A stretch of 64,000 nucleotides of DNA from Mucilaginibacter hurinus (GTDB lineage Bacteria; Bacteroidota; Bacteroidia; Sphingobacteriales; Sphingobacteriaceae), in assembly GCF_003324525.1 (NCBI RefSeq), contig NZ_QGDC01000009.1:1-64000 (forward strand), in the 5' to 3' direction. Positions 9,348 to 18,379 of this stretch are shown here, piece after piece. The notes under the pieces were generated by a model. It did no database searches and had not been told where the DNA came from. It saw only the letters and a program-made list of their open reading frames with translations. The stretch's first letter is position 1. Every line of letters starts with the position of its first letter. The position numbers and the translations under genes are program-made.

Positions 9348-10967
9348 ATGAAATTTTTAAAAAAGCTCTTTATCACATTGCTGGCTGCTGTTGCGGTAAC
9401 AGGATGTAAAAAACTGGACCTGGCGCCTTCTGACAGGTTCTCTGAACTTAATTTTTGGACCATAGAGCCAAACGTATATAACGCTTTGTATAACAACTAC
9501 AGCCTGATGTATAATGCCAACCTGTATTTTTATAACGAAGCCCTGTCTGATAATGCATTTTCATCTTCCGGCGATTACAATGTAATTGCCAGCGGAAACT
9601 CAAATTCCAATCTGGCCAAGTTTCAAAATGATTGGGAAGATTACTACCAAACTATAAAGTCATGTAATCTCTTCCTGGCGCATGTTGATGAAAATACCAC
9701 CATGAGCACCGAAGTTAAAGACAGGTTGAAGGCCGAAACGCGCTTTATACGGGCCTTTGCGCATTTTAACCTGGCAAAATGGTATGGTAACGTGCCGCTG
9801 ATTGACCGCGATATAACGCCGGAAGAAGCGCAAACCATTGCGCCATCTACCAAAGCACAGGTAATGGATTTTGTAATTGCCGAGTTGGGCGCGATAGCTG
9901 AAGTATTACCATCAAAAAATGAGCTTCCCCCGGCAGAAAATGGGCGTATCACCAGTGGTGCGGCACTTGCGCTGCAAGCCCGTGCCTTGCTGTACCAGGG
10001 CAATAAAATGAACGAGGTGGTTGCAGTTTGCGAAAAGCTGATGAACCAGCAGGCCGTTTATGGCACCTATGGCCTTGTGGGTGATTACAGCGCCCTGTTT
10101 AGCAACCCGGCTACCAACCGCACCAATGACGAGGCCATCCTTTCGTTACAATATGTACCCGGTGTACGTACCTGGAATGAAATGTGGGATTTTGCGCCGC
10201 GCTCGGTGGGCGGGCGTGTAAGCTCAATGGCGCCGACGCAGGAACTGGTTGACGACTACCTGATGGCTAACGGAAAGCGTATTGATGAAGCCGGCTCAGG
10301 TTATAACGAGAATACCCCATACATTAACCGCGACCCCCGTTTAACTGCTACCATTGTATATGATGGCTACAACTGGACGGGCGCTGTAAATAAAACCATT
10401 TACATAAAACCGGGTACCGATCCCGACGGTGCGCGTTTAGACGAGTACAACCCGGCATCGCAAAGCGCCTCGCCTACAGGGTACTACTGGCGTAAATACT
10501 ATGACCCGACGGCTTTACCCAATTTTGTATCGGGCCTTAATTTGCATTTGCTAAGATATGCAGAGGTGTTGCTGAACTATGCCGAAGCCAAAAACAGCCT
10601 GGGCCAGATGGACGCTACCGTATGGGACAAAACCATACGCGAGCTTCGGAAGCGTGCGGGTTTCACTGATGCCGGTGCACTAAATTATCCCGGCAACGAC
10701 GGCATGACCGATATAATAAGGCGCGAAAGAAGGGTTGAAACGGCTATGGAAGGTTTGCGTACCGATGATATTTACCGTTGGAGAATTGCCGAAGATGTAT
10801 TGAACGGCTGGGCGCACGGTGCCAAATTTTCATCAGACCCAAGTACAGACAATGGTTATATACGGGCCCAGGACAGGAATTTTGATCCGGACAAAAACTA
10901 CCTGTGGCCAATACCTGCCCGCGACCTTGGCCTTAACCCCAACCTGAAACAAAACCCCGGTTATTAA
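9348..10967 (+). CDS. SusD/RagB-family glycan-binding lipoprotein
   Basis: A surface lipoprotein that caps the SusC barrel and captures the glycan. The ATG at 9348 gives a clean lipoprotein signal (KKLFITLLAAVAVTGC, C20). The ATG at 9321 would add nine residues ahead of it. The SusD fold is supported by the N-terminal LAPSDRFSELNFW, helical TPR-like segments (RAFAHFNLAKWYGNVPLI; AALALQARALLYQG) and the C-terminal block with LRYAEVLLNYAEAKN, RRERRVETAMEGLR and a final NPNLKQNPGY. Length (539 aa) is normal. It lies 29 bases after SusC and 23 bases before the SusE-like gene. The mannan substrate is inferred from the linked enzymes. Confidence 0.95.
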   Translation: MKFLKKLFITLLAAVAVTGCKKLDLAPSDRFSELNFWTIEPNVYNALYNNYSLMYNANLYFYNEALSDNAFSSSGDYNVIASGNSNSNLAKFQNDWEDYYQTIKSCNLFLAHVDENTTMSTEVKDRLKAETRFIRAFAHFNLAKWYGNVPLIDRDITPEEAQTIAPSTKAQVMDFVIAELGAIAEVLPSKNELPPAENGRITSGAALALQARALLYQGNKMNEVVAVCEKLMNQQAVYGTYGLVGDYSALFSNPATNRTNDEAILSLQYVPGVRTWNEMWDFAPRSVGGRVSSMAPTQELVDDYLMANGKRIDEAGSGYNENTPYINRDPRLTATIVYDGYNWTGAVNKTIYIKPGTDPDGARLDEYNPASQSASPTGYYWRKYYDPTALPNFVSGLNLHLLRYAEVLLNYAEAKNSLGQMDATVWDKTIRELRKRAGFTDAGALNYPGNDGMTDIIRRERRVETAMEGLRTDDIYRWRIAEDVLNGWAHGAKFSSDPSTDNGYIRAQDRNFDPDKNYLWPIPARDLGLNPNLKQNPGY

Positions 10968-10990
10968 TTTACAGCTTAAAAAATAACACA

Positions 10991-12115
10991 ATGAAAAATA
11001 TTTTATTGTATTGCAGCATGGCCATTTTGGCCGTGCTTGCAGTAACTTCCTGCAAAAAAGATACGAGGAGTTTAAATTCAAATATCGGCTCGGTAAGTAC
11101 GTTAAACCTGCCCGAAAACGGGGCGAATATTGATCTTAAGGATACGTCTGTTACTGCAGTGCAGTTTACCTGGGAGCCTGCCAGTGCCGAAGATGGCGGG
11201 GTGGTTTTATATGAGATAGCCTTTGCCAAAGAAGGCGGTGATTTCAGCGCGCCTATTTATAAGGTGATATCTGACGGTGCCGGTATACAGCCGCGTGTAA
11301 CCATTACCAATAAGGAATTGCTTAAGATAGCTGCTTTCGGCGGTATAGAAGCTTTAAGTTCAGGCAAAGTGAAGTGGACGGTTATTGCATCAAAAGGCAC
11401 TAACAGGAAAGCCAGCAACGTAAGCAGTATGATTGAACTTGAAAGGCCGGCCGGCTTTGCCGAAATTCCGGCGAACCTGTACATCACCGGCAGCGCTACC
11501 GAAGGCGGGGAGGACATCAGCAAAGCTATCCAGTTAACACAAAAGGAGGCGGGTGTATTTGAAATGTATACCTCGTTAAAAGCGGGAACTTACTGGTTTA
11601 CCGACCAGCAGACCGCCGGTGGTAAAAAATACTATGTGGATGGCGATCAGCTTAAAGAAGGCGATAACCCGGTAACTGTAAGCGGTGAAGCCAAAACCCA
11701 CAGGTTGAACCTTGATTTGAACGTAGCCGAGTTTAAATCATTGGAGGTGCAAAATATGGCCGTGTTTATGTCGGCCTACAACACCGAGATAGGCACCTTA
11801 ACTTACCAGGGCAACGGTACCTGGGCCATAGCCAGCATGCCTGTGGAATTCTACCAGTTTTCGTGGGGCAGGGATGAGCGTTACAAATTTAAATTATATA
11901 CCTCGGCAGGTGTTGAGTGGTACGGCAGCGCCAACCAAAACAACGTAGCCCCTGCGGGTCAGCCGGCCTCATATTTTTACCTGCTGCCAACAAATGATTC
12001 TCAGTGGGATTATACCTATAAATTCGATCCATCGGCTGATTTGCATAACGTAAAAGTGGAAGTGTTTATGAAAGCCGGCGACGCTTACACCCACAAAGTA
12101 ACCGTGGTAAACTAA
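10991..12115 (+). CDS. SusE/SusF-like surface glycan-binding lipoprotein
   Basis: A 374-aa lipoprotein with signal MKNILLYCSMAILAVLAVTSC (C21). The first ~140 residues match the SusE N-terminal immunoglobulin-like domain (LPENGANIDLKDTSVTAVQF; VLYEIAFAKEGGDFSAP). Two further beta-sandwich modules follow (~155-250, LYITGSATEGGEDISKA; ~255-374, aromatic-rich with FYQFSWGRDERYKF), resembling starch/glycan-binding modules of SusE/SusF proteins. It probably holds polysaccharide at the cell surface for the GH76 enzymes. It lies directly behind SusD. A strong hairpin in the gap to the next gene may separate expression of the binding proteins from the enzymes. Confidence 0.88.
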   Translation: MKNILLYCSMAILAVLAVTSCKKDTRSLNSNIGSVSTLNLPENGANIDLKDTSVTAVQFTWEPASAEDGGVVLYEIAFAKEGGDFSAPIYKVISDGAGIQPRVTITNKELLKIAAFGGIEALSSGKVKWTVIASKGTNRKASNVSSMIELERPAGFAEIPANLYITGSATEGGEDISKAIQLTQKEAGVFEMYTSLKAGTYWFTDQQTAGGKKYYVDGDQLKEGDNPVTVSGEAKTHRLNLDLNVAEFKSLEVQNMAVFMSAYNTEIGTLTYQGNGTWAIASMPVEFYQFSWGRDERYKFKLYTSAGVEWYGSANQNNVAPAGQPASYFYLLPTNDSQWDYTYKFDPSADLHNVKVEVFMKAGDAYTHKVTVVN

Positions 12116-12154
12116 GCATACAACCCTTATCGCAATAAGTGATAATTATTAAAT

Positions 12155-12178
12155 GATCCGTGCCTCCGGGCACGGATC
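12155..12178 (+). promoter_or_regulatory. Perfect hairpin between SusE-like gene and first GH76 gene
   Basis: The arms GATCCGTGCC (12155-12164) and GGCACGGATC (12169-12178) are perfectly complementary with a TCCG loop. No T-tract follows, so this is unlikely to be a simple terminator. A role in mRNA processing or stability between binding-protein and enzyme cistrons is possible. It also argues against a start codon at 12160 for the following gene. Confidence 0.6.
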
Positions 12179-12192
12179 TAAACAAACTATTT

Positions 12193-13389
12193 ATGAAAAG
12201 TGTATTTTTTTATTGTTCAGTTGTGATAACGTCATTGGTGCTGTTGTCATCGTGCGGAAAAGAGACTGTTAAACCGGCTCCGGTAAAACCTGATACTACT
12301 GTTACCCCTCCGTCTGAGTCAAGATATCTTACCCAGGCTATTGAAACCAATGCCTTTATTAAGGGCAACCTGCTTACGCCATACGGTAACTACCGTATAA
12401 ATACCACCACTACCGAAAATACGGCATACGAATGGTATAACGTAAGTCAGATTTATGCTGATGCCGCAATGGTAGCAGCGGGCGATAAAAATTACCTGGC
12501 ATCTATGCACAAAACTTTTGACTGGATGAAGAACATGTGGGATAAAAACGATCCCAACGGCGGATACTTTGCAGCAGCAAACCTGGATGGTGCCAATGCC
12601 GGGGGCGACAAATATGTTGATGATAACGGCCTTACCGGTATGGTTTACCTGGATTGTTATGACCTGGCCGATAATGACAGGAAGGCTGATTATCTTGAAG
12701 CGGCAAAAAAAGCGGCCAACTGGATGATGCACAGCGGGCTGTGGGATGATACACATGGCGGCGGGTTTTGGTGGAGTACCGCAAAACAGAATAAGCCTAC
12801 GCAAACTAACGGGCTGGCCATGCAGCTTTTTTTACGATTATATAAAATTACGGGCGAAACCTACTATCGCGATTGGGCGGTATCTATACATAACTGGCTT
12901 AACAGCAAAATGTACGACAGTAATACCGGCCTTTACATTTGGATGTATGACAGTGCCGGCAAGCATACCGAGATATTTGCATATGACAATGCAATTATGC
13001 TCGAAGCATTTTTAATTTGGAAGGATGTGATGAATGATAACGCCTACCTGGGCAAAGCGCAGGCCATAGGCAACGCCATGAATAAAACTTTATGGGATAA
13101 AGGTTATAACGTTTACATTTTTAATACAAAGGATATACGCGTTACACCGGCATGGTGCGGATGGGCATCGCAGGCCATGATAAAACTGTACGAGGCCGAC
13201 AAAAATACGGCCTGGCTCAGCTACGCCAAAGGAAATATAGATGCCATTAATAATGTATTGCGCAGTACCGCTAACAAAGGGTATTATCAATTTGCCGGCC
13301 TAAACGGTGCCGGAAGATACACGAACATGGAAGGCGTTGACCAGGCCTGGATGCAGCGCATACAAGCAATGCTGTCCAAATACAAATAG
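12193..13389 (+). CDS. GH76 endo-alpha-1,6-mannanase-like lipoprotein
   Basis: Glycoside hydrolase family 76, a retaining endo-alpha-1,6-mannanase family that cuts the mannan backbone. The catalytic Asp pair is visible in YVDDNGLTG (D143, D144). Other family features are AYEWYNVSQIYADAAM, GGGFWWST, KPTQTNGLAMQLFLRLY and the terminal EGVDQAWMQRIQ. The signal peptide ends in a lipobox (VLLSSC, C21), so the enzyme is probably surface or periplasm anchored. The start at 12193 is chosen because it begins the signal peptide and follows a hairpin. The product is a close paralogue of the one at 17067-18281; for example, both share NTAYEWYN and SQIYADAAM. Confidence 0.92.
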   Translation: MKSVFFYCSVVITSLVLLSSCGKETVKPAPVKPDTTVTPPSESRYLTQAIETNAFIKGNLLTPYGNYRINTTTTENTAYEWYNVSQIYADAAMVAAGDKNYLASMHKTFDWMKNMWDKNDPNGGYFAAANLDGANAGGDKYVDDNGLTGMVYLDCYDLADNDRKADYLEAAKKAANWMMHSGLWDDTHGGGFWWSTAKQNKPTQTNGLAMQLFLRLYKITGETYYRDWAVSIHNWLNSKMYDSNTGLYIWMYDSAGKHTEIFAYDNAIMLEAFLIWKDVMNDNAYLGKAQAIGNAMNKTLWDKGYNVYIFNTKDIRVTPAWCGWASQAMIKLYEADKNTAWLSYAKGNIDAINNVLRSTANKGYYQFAGLNGAGRYTNMEGVDQAWMQRIQAMLSKYK

Positions 13390-13429
13390 CAGGCATAAGC
13401 GAGGTTTAAAATTAAAATCTAAAATTTCG

Positions 13430-15793
13430 ATGAAAACAGTCAACCCTATAAAGTATATGATATTCACGTCGGCGATGGTACTGCTGATGGCCTGCGGGGC
13501 ACAGCGCAGGAGCGTGCTGACGTATGTCGACCCGAACATCGGCACGGCGCACAGCCGCTGGTTTTTTTACACACCTGCGGCCATCCCTTACGGCATGGCC
13601 AAGCTGGCGCCGTCCACCAACGGCAGCTACGGTAATGCGCAAGGCTGGGAAGCAGTAGGTTACGATACACGGCACAACTCGATAGAAGGCTTTGTGCATT
13701 TTCACGAGTGGCAGGTAGGGGGAGTAAGCGTAATGCCCGCCACCGGCGAGCTGAAGGTAAAGCCAGGCAAGCTGGAAGACCCGGACGGCGGTTACCGGTC
13801 GCGGTTTGACCGGAAGAACGAAACAGCCGAACCCGGGTATTACAAAGTATTGCTGGACGATTACGGCGTAACGGCCGAGCTGACGGCCACCAAGCACGTC
13901 GGCTTCCACCGGTATACGTTTCCGCAGCACGACAAGTCAAGGATACTGTTCGACATCGGCAACGTACAGGGCGAAAGCGGCGAAGTACGCGATGCCGGTA
14001 TAAAAATGATTGATGACACCCACTTTGAAGGCTTTGTGATCACCTACCCGAAATACGTACAAAAGTACGACGAAGGCGGCATAGTAGCGATGTACATTTA
14101 TGGGCAGGTAAGTAAAAAGCCCGGTGCGGTAGGCAGCTTCAACGCGCAGGGCATCCGGCACAACACCACCTCGGCCGGCGGCAAAGGCGCGGGCCTGTTC
14201 CTGGAATATAAAACCGGCGATAAAGAAGCCATAGAGCTCAAGGTAGGCCTATCCTACACCTCGGTAGCCAATGCCAGGATAAACTACCAGGCAGAAGCCG
14301 CGTCACTCACGTTTGACCAGGCCCGGCAGCAGGCACGGGAAACCTGGGAAAAAGAGCTGGGCAAGCTGTATGTAGAAGGCACCAACGATAAAGACAAAGT
14401 AAAATTCTATACCGGTTTGTACCACGCGCTGCTTGGCCGCGGCAGCGCCAGCGACGTCAACGGCTCGTTCCCCCGGTTCGGCGGCGCAATAGGCGTACTG
14501 CCCAAAGACCAGAAAGGGAACTTTAGCTATAACTTTAACAATACCGACGCCATCTGGGGCGGTTTCTGGAACATCACCCAGTTATGGACGCTGGCCTACC
14601 CCGGGCAGTACAACGACTTTGTACACACCCAGCTGGAGATATACAAAGACCGGGGCTGGTTTGGCGATGGCATAGCCAACAGCAACTTCGTATCAGGGGT
14701 AGGCACCAACTTTGTAGGGCTGGCCATAGCCGCGGCCTATAATGCCGGCATCCGCGATTATGATACCGCGCTGGCCTACAAAGCCGTAAAAGCGAACGAG
14801 CTGGAGTGGGCAGGGCGCAAGGTAGGGTCAGGTAAAATGGATACCAAAGCCTTTGTAGACCATGGCTATTCACCCTACCTGGAAGCCGATATAACCGACT
14901 CAACAGGTTCGCACTTTTCAGCCTCGCACACCATGGAGTACAGCTTCAGCGCCTTTGCAGCGGCGCAGATGGCAAAAGCCATGGGCAAGCAGCAGGACTA
15001 TGCGCAGCTGATAAACTATGCCGATGGCTGGAAGAACCTGTTTGAACCCACCAAAAAGCTGATCCATCCCAAAAAGGCCGACGGCACCTTTATAGACCGT
15101 TTCGACCCCTACGAAGCGTGGCGCGGTTTCCAGGAAGGCAATGCCATCCAGTACACCTTTTACGTACCACATAACCCTAAAGCCCTGATAGAGGCGATCG
15201 GCAAAGATGAGTTCAACACCCGGCTTGACGGGATATTCGCCACGGCGCAAAAAAGCGGCTTCGGCGGCGGCAAGACCATCGACGCGTTTGCCGGCATCAA
15301 ATCATTGTATAACCATGGCAACCAGCCCAACCTGCACATCAGCTGGCTGTTCAACTTCTCGGGCAAGCCGTGGCTGACACAAAAGTGGACCCGCGCCATA
15401 TGCGATGAGTTTTACGGCACAGAAAGCATACACGGCTATGGGTACGGGCAGGACGAAGACCAGGGTCAGCTGGGCTCATGGTATGTGATGGCCTCATTGG
15501 GTTTGTTTGATGTAAAAGGCTTTACCGATGCCAGGCCGATCATACAGCTGGGCAGCCCGCTGTTTGATAAGGCGACAGTAAAGTTAGGCAACGGCAAAGC
15601 GCTGACGATAGAAACCAAAGACAATTCGGCCCAGAACATCTATGTACAATCGGCGGAGTTTAACGGCAAACCGCTTAACAATTGCTGGCTGTACCTTGAT
15701 GAGCTGATGCAGGGCGGTAAGCTCAGGCTGGTAATGGGCAATAAACCTAAAATTGACTGGGGGGTTAAAACACCGCCGCCATCTGTTCAGTAA
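13430..15793 (+). CDS. GH92 alpha-mannosidase lipoprotein
   Basis: A Ca2+-dependent inverting exo-alpha-mannosidase of family GH92. Start ATG 13430 gives a 787-aa protein with a lipobox (VLLMAC, C22). The upstream ATG at 13307 lies inside the GH76 gene and is rejected. Family marks: VDPNIGT near the N-terminus; catalytic acid Glu in FQEGNAIQYTFYVPHN (E569); GYGYGQDEDQGQLGSWYVM with the base Asp pair (D675, D677); and the C-terminal LGSPLFDKATVKL. It removes mannose from side chains or oligosaccharides released by the GH76 enzymes. The coding sequence is visibly richer in G+C than its neighbours, hinting at a separate origin. Confidence 0.94.
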   Translation: MKTVNPIKYMIFTSAMVLLMACGAQRRSVLTYVDPNIGTAHSRWFFYTPAAIPYGMAKLAPSTNGSYGNAQGWEAVGYDTRHNSIEGFVHFHEWQVGGVSVMPATGELKVKPGKLEDPDGGYRSRFDRKNETAEPGYYKVLLDDYGVTAELTATKHVGFHRYTFPQHDKSRILFDIGNVQGESGEVRDAGIKMIDDTHFEGFVITYPKYVQKYDEGGIVAMYIYGQVSKKPGAVGSFNAQGIRHNTTSAGGKGAGLFLEYKTGDKEAIELKVGLSYTSVANARINYQAEAASLTFDQARQQARETWEKELGKLYVEGTNDKDKVKFYTGLYHALLGRGSASDVNGSFPRFGGAIGVLPKDQKGNFSYNFNNTDAIWGGFWNITQLWTLAYPGQYNDFVHTQLEIYKDRGWFGDGIANSNFVSGVGTNFVGLAIAAAYNAGIRDYDTALAYKAVKANELEWAGRKVGSGKMDTKAFVDHGYSPYLEADITDSTGSHFSASHTMEYSFSAFAAAQMAKAMGKQQDYAQLINYADGWKNLFEPTKKLIHPKKADGTFIDRFDPYEAWRGFQEGNAIQYTFYVPHNPKALIEAIGKDEFNTRLDGIFATAQKSGFGGGKTIDAFAGIKSLYNHGNQPNLHISWLFNFSGKPWLTQKWTRAICDEFYGTESIHGYGYGQDEDQGQLGSWYVMASLGLFDVKGFTDARPIIQLGSPLFDKATVKLGNGKALTIETKDNSAQNIYVQSAEFNGKPLNNCWLYLDELMQGGKLRLVMGNKPKIDWGVKTPPPSVQ

Positions 15794-15817
15794 AACAACA
15801 CTTAACAAACATATCCT

Positions 15818-17023
15818 ATGAGTTTTAGCGACAAAACATTGAAGCTATGGGCGTGCTTTGCCCTGATTTTTGCAACATCTGTACAGGTGTGCCCGGCACA
15901 AACCAAAGCTAACGCCAAAATATATCAACAAAGGGCCGATACATTTTACGATAAAATATGGCACAGCTATCGTGCGCCGGCCTATGGCCTGTTTACTGAA
16001 AATTTTGGAGCAGGCAAAGCAGATAGTCTTACTTACTTTCAGGGGGCGGGTGTCGAGCAGAAGGAGGTAAGCTACCTCTGGCCGTTTTCGGGTATGTTTT
16101 CTGCTACCAACGTAATGCTTAAAATGCCCGGATTGCGACAAAAGCACCTGGCTTACCTGGATAGTTTGGTAACAGGCGTGGAGCAATACCGTGATACCAC
16201 GCGCAAGCCGCCGGGCTACCAGGCTTATCCGGCGCGGTTTGAAAAGGTAGACCGGTATTATGATGATAATGGGCTGGTAGGGATAGATTACGCCGAAGCG
16301 TACTTGAATACTAAAAACCCGGTTTACCTGAGCCGTGCAAAGGAGGTGTTTACTTTTATATTAAGCGGTTGGGATGAAAAACTTGGCGGCGGCGTAACCT
16401 GGCTCGAAGGTCACCGCGATCAGAAACCCGCCTGCAGTAATGGGATGGCGGCTTTAACTGCGCTAAAGATATACCAGGCCAACAGGGATTCGTACTATTT
16501 GGAGTGGGGTCAGAAATTCTACAATTGGATGTATGACAACCTCCGGGATCCGGCCGGGGTATATTGGAATGATAAGAAAATGGACGGCAGCGTCCTTAAA
16601 ACCCAGTGGACGTATAATTCCGGTTCTATGCTGGAGGCTTCGGTATTGCTGTATCAATTTACCAAAAATAAAAAGTACCTGGCCGAGGCGCAAGCCATAG
16701 CCGCAGGCACGTTAAATCATTTTTCAGGGCAAAAGCGTAGCAAACACCTTGATCTGCATATTGATCTGCCATGGTTTGTAACCGTGCTTTTCAGGGGCTA
16801 TGAAGCACTTTACCATGTCGACGGTAATTACAAATACATAGCCGCAGTTGAAAACTCATTAAACTACGCGTGGACCCATGCGAGGGACAAGCATGGCTTG
16901 ATAACCAAAAGCTGGACACCCGACAAAGCGGAACTTCAAAAACCAAAATGGCTGCTTGATGAGGCGTGTATAGCCGAATTATATGCGCGTTTAAGCCTGA
17001 TTAATACTAAAAAGGAGAAATAA
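15818..17023 (+). CDS. GH76-family protein, divergent, secreted
   Basis: A 401-aa protein of the GH76 (alpha/alpha)6 fold. The Asp pair is present in YYDDNGLVG (D149, D150). GGGVTWLEG, QKPACSNGMAALTALKIYQ and WTYNSGSMLEA correspond to the family's conserved aromatic and Gly-rich blocks. The N-terminus looks like an ordinary signal peptide ending near PAQT rather than a clear lipobox, so it may be periplasmic while its two paralogues are lipid-anchored. It differs strongly from those two and probably has another chain-length or branching preference. It sits 24 bases after the GH92 gene in the same operon. Substrate specificity is inferred. Confidence 0.85.
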   Translation: MSFSDKTLKLWACFALIFATSVQVCPAQTKANAKIYQQRADTFYDKIWHSYRAPAYGLFTENFGAGKADSLTYFQGAGVEQKEVSYLWPFSGMFSATNVMLKMPGLRQKHLAYLDSLVTGVEQYRDTTRKPPGYQAYPARFEKVDRYYDDNGLVGIDYAEAYLNTKNPVYLSRAKEVFTFILSGWDEKLGGGVTWLEGHRDQKPACSNGMAALTALKIYQANRDSYYLEWGQKFYNWMYDNLRDPAGVYWNDKKMDGSVLKTQWTYNSGSMLEASVLLYQFTKNKKYLAEAQAIAAGTLNHFSGQKRSKHLDLHIDLPWFVTVLFRGYEALYHVDGNYKYIAAVENSLNYAWTHARDKHGLITKSWTPDKAELQKPKWLLDEACIAELYARLSLINTKKEK

Positions 17024-17066
17024 TATGATCTGAGTGAAATAGCAAACAATTTAAAAATCAACTCTT

Positions 17067-18281
17067 ATGAAAAACAACCAATCAATTAAATGGCTGGCAG
17101 CTATTATGCTGCTGGCTGTTGTAACCTCATGTAAAAAACAAAACCTGCCGGCTACAGCATCTTCGGGCGGGCAAGACAAGTTAAAGAACAACGGCCCCAG
17201 CTCCGCCTACTGGCAAAAAGCGCAGGAAACGCATAATTTTGTGTACGGGAACATTTTAACCAGCTACAATAGTTATCGCGTTAATACCACAACAACAACC
17301 AACACCGCGTACGAATGGTATAATTCAAGCCAGATATACGCCGATGCAGCCATGATAGCTGCCGGAGACGCAGCCTACGCCTCGTACATGAATAATGCAT
17401 TTGCCTGGATACATCACATGTGGGACAGCACCAGCCCCGTGGGTGGATACTACGCAGCCGCCAACATTGACGGTACCGGGGCAGCCGGCGATAAGTATAC
17501 CGATGATAACGCGCTTGCCGGTGTAGTATACCTGGATGCGTATAATGTAACCACGGGTACTACGCAAACCAACTACTTAAACTCGGCTAAAGCCTGTGCC
17601 AACTGGCTGATGAACAGCGGCCAGTGGGACAATACCTATGGCGGCGGATTTTGGTGGAGTACTGTGAAAGAAAGCAAGCCGACACAAACGAACGGATTGG
17701 CCCTGCAGCTGTTTTTACGGCTGTACCAGATAACGGGGCAAACCTTTTACCGCGATTGGGCCGTATCTGTTAAAAATTGGCTGCTTAACAATATGTATGA
17801 TTCCGGTACCGGCCTTTACATCTGGAAGATTGACGGCGCCGGGTCGGGCACAAAGCACTATGAAAAGTTTACGTATGACAATGCCATTATGATTGAGGCT
17901 TTTTTACTGTACGCGCAAATAATGAGCGATAACAGTTTTACCACCAAAGCGCAAAACCTGGGTATAAGTATGAATACCACGTTGTGGAACAGCACCTACC
18001 ACGTATATATTTTTAATACGGCGGATGGCAGGATAAACCCCGCATGGTGTGTATGGGGATCGCAGGCCATGATAAAGCTTTACCAACGCGACGGCAATAC
18101 GGCCTGGCTTGATTATGCCCAGCAAAATATTGATTACATGAACACCTATTTACGTAACAGTACAAATCACGGCTATTACCATTTTTGCAATTTCAACGGC
18201 TCCAATATCGAAACACGGTTTGAGGGTGTGGACCAAGCCTGGATGCAACGTACGCAGATCATGTTATCAAACTACCGGTAA
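17067..18281 (+). CDS. GH76 endo-alpha-1,6-mannanase-like lipoprotein, paralogue
   Basis: A 404-aa GH76 enzyme with lipobox VVTSC (C22). Catalytic Asp pair in YTDDNALAG (D146, D147). GGGFWWST, KPTQTNGLALQLFLRLYQITGQ and EGVDQAWMQRTQ match the first GH76 of the locus almost block for block, indicating local duplication. It is the last plus-strand gene of the mannan locus and is followed by a terminator hairpin shared with the convergent SulP gene. A role in backbone cleavage at the cell surface is expected. Retaining both paralogues suggests slightly different substrates or subsites. Confidence 0.92.
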   Translation: MKNNQSIKWLAAIMLLAVVTSCKKQNLPATASSGGQDKLKNNGPSSAYWQKAQETHNFVYGNILTSYNSYRVNTTTTTNTAYEWYNSSQIYADAAMIAAGDAAYASYMNNAFAWIHHMWDSTSPVGGYYAAANIDGTGAAGDKYTDDNALAGVVYLDAYNVTTGTTQTNYLNSAKACANWLMNSGQWDNTYGGGFWWSTVKESKPTQTNGLALQLFLRLYQITGQTFYRDWAVSVKNWLLNNMYDSGTGLYIWKIDGAGSGTKHYEKFTYDNAIMIEAFLLYAQIMSDNSFTTKAQNLGISMNTTLWNSTYHVYIFNTADGRINPAWCVWGSQAMIKLYQRDGNTAWLDYAQQNIDYMNTYLRNSTNHGYYHFCNFNGSNIETRFEGVDQAWMQRTQIMLSNYR

Positions 18282-18312
18282 TTATTGTTGATCCCCTGTT
18301 ACACTATATAGC

Positions 18313-18346
18313 AAACAGCCTGAAGTTGAAAAACCTCAGGCTGTTT
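18313..18346 (+). terminator. Bidirectional terminator hairpin between mannan locus and SulP gene
   Basis: The perfect 11-base arms AAACAGCCTGA (18313-18323) and TCAGGCTGTTT (18336-18346) enclose a 12-base loop. The hairpin lies between two convergent genes, 31 bases after the GH76 stop. T-rich sequence at the ends makes it suitable for either direction. Confidence 0.8.
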
Positions 18347-18379
18347 AATTTGAAGGCAATATAGAAGTTGCAAACCTTG

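Noticed and set aside
13412..13940. Two long minus-strand frames over the start of the GH92 gene
   Set aside because: They mirror a GC-rich coding gene with full GH92 motifs. Their translations are Arg/Pro-rich with no family features.
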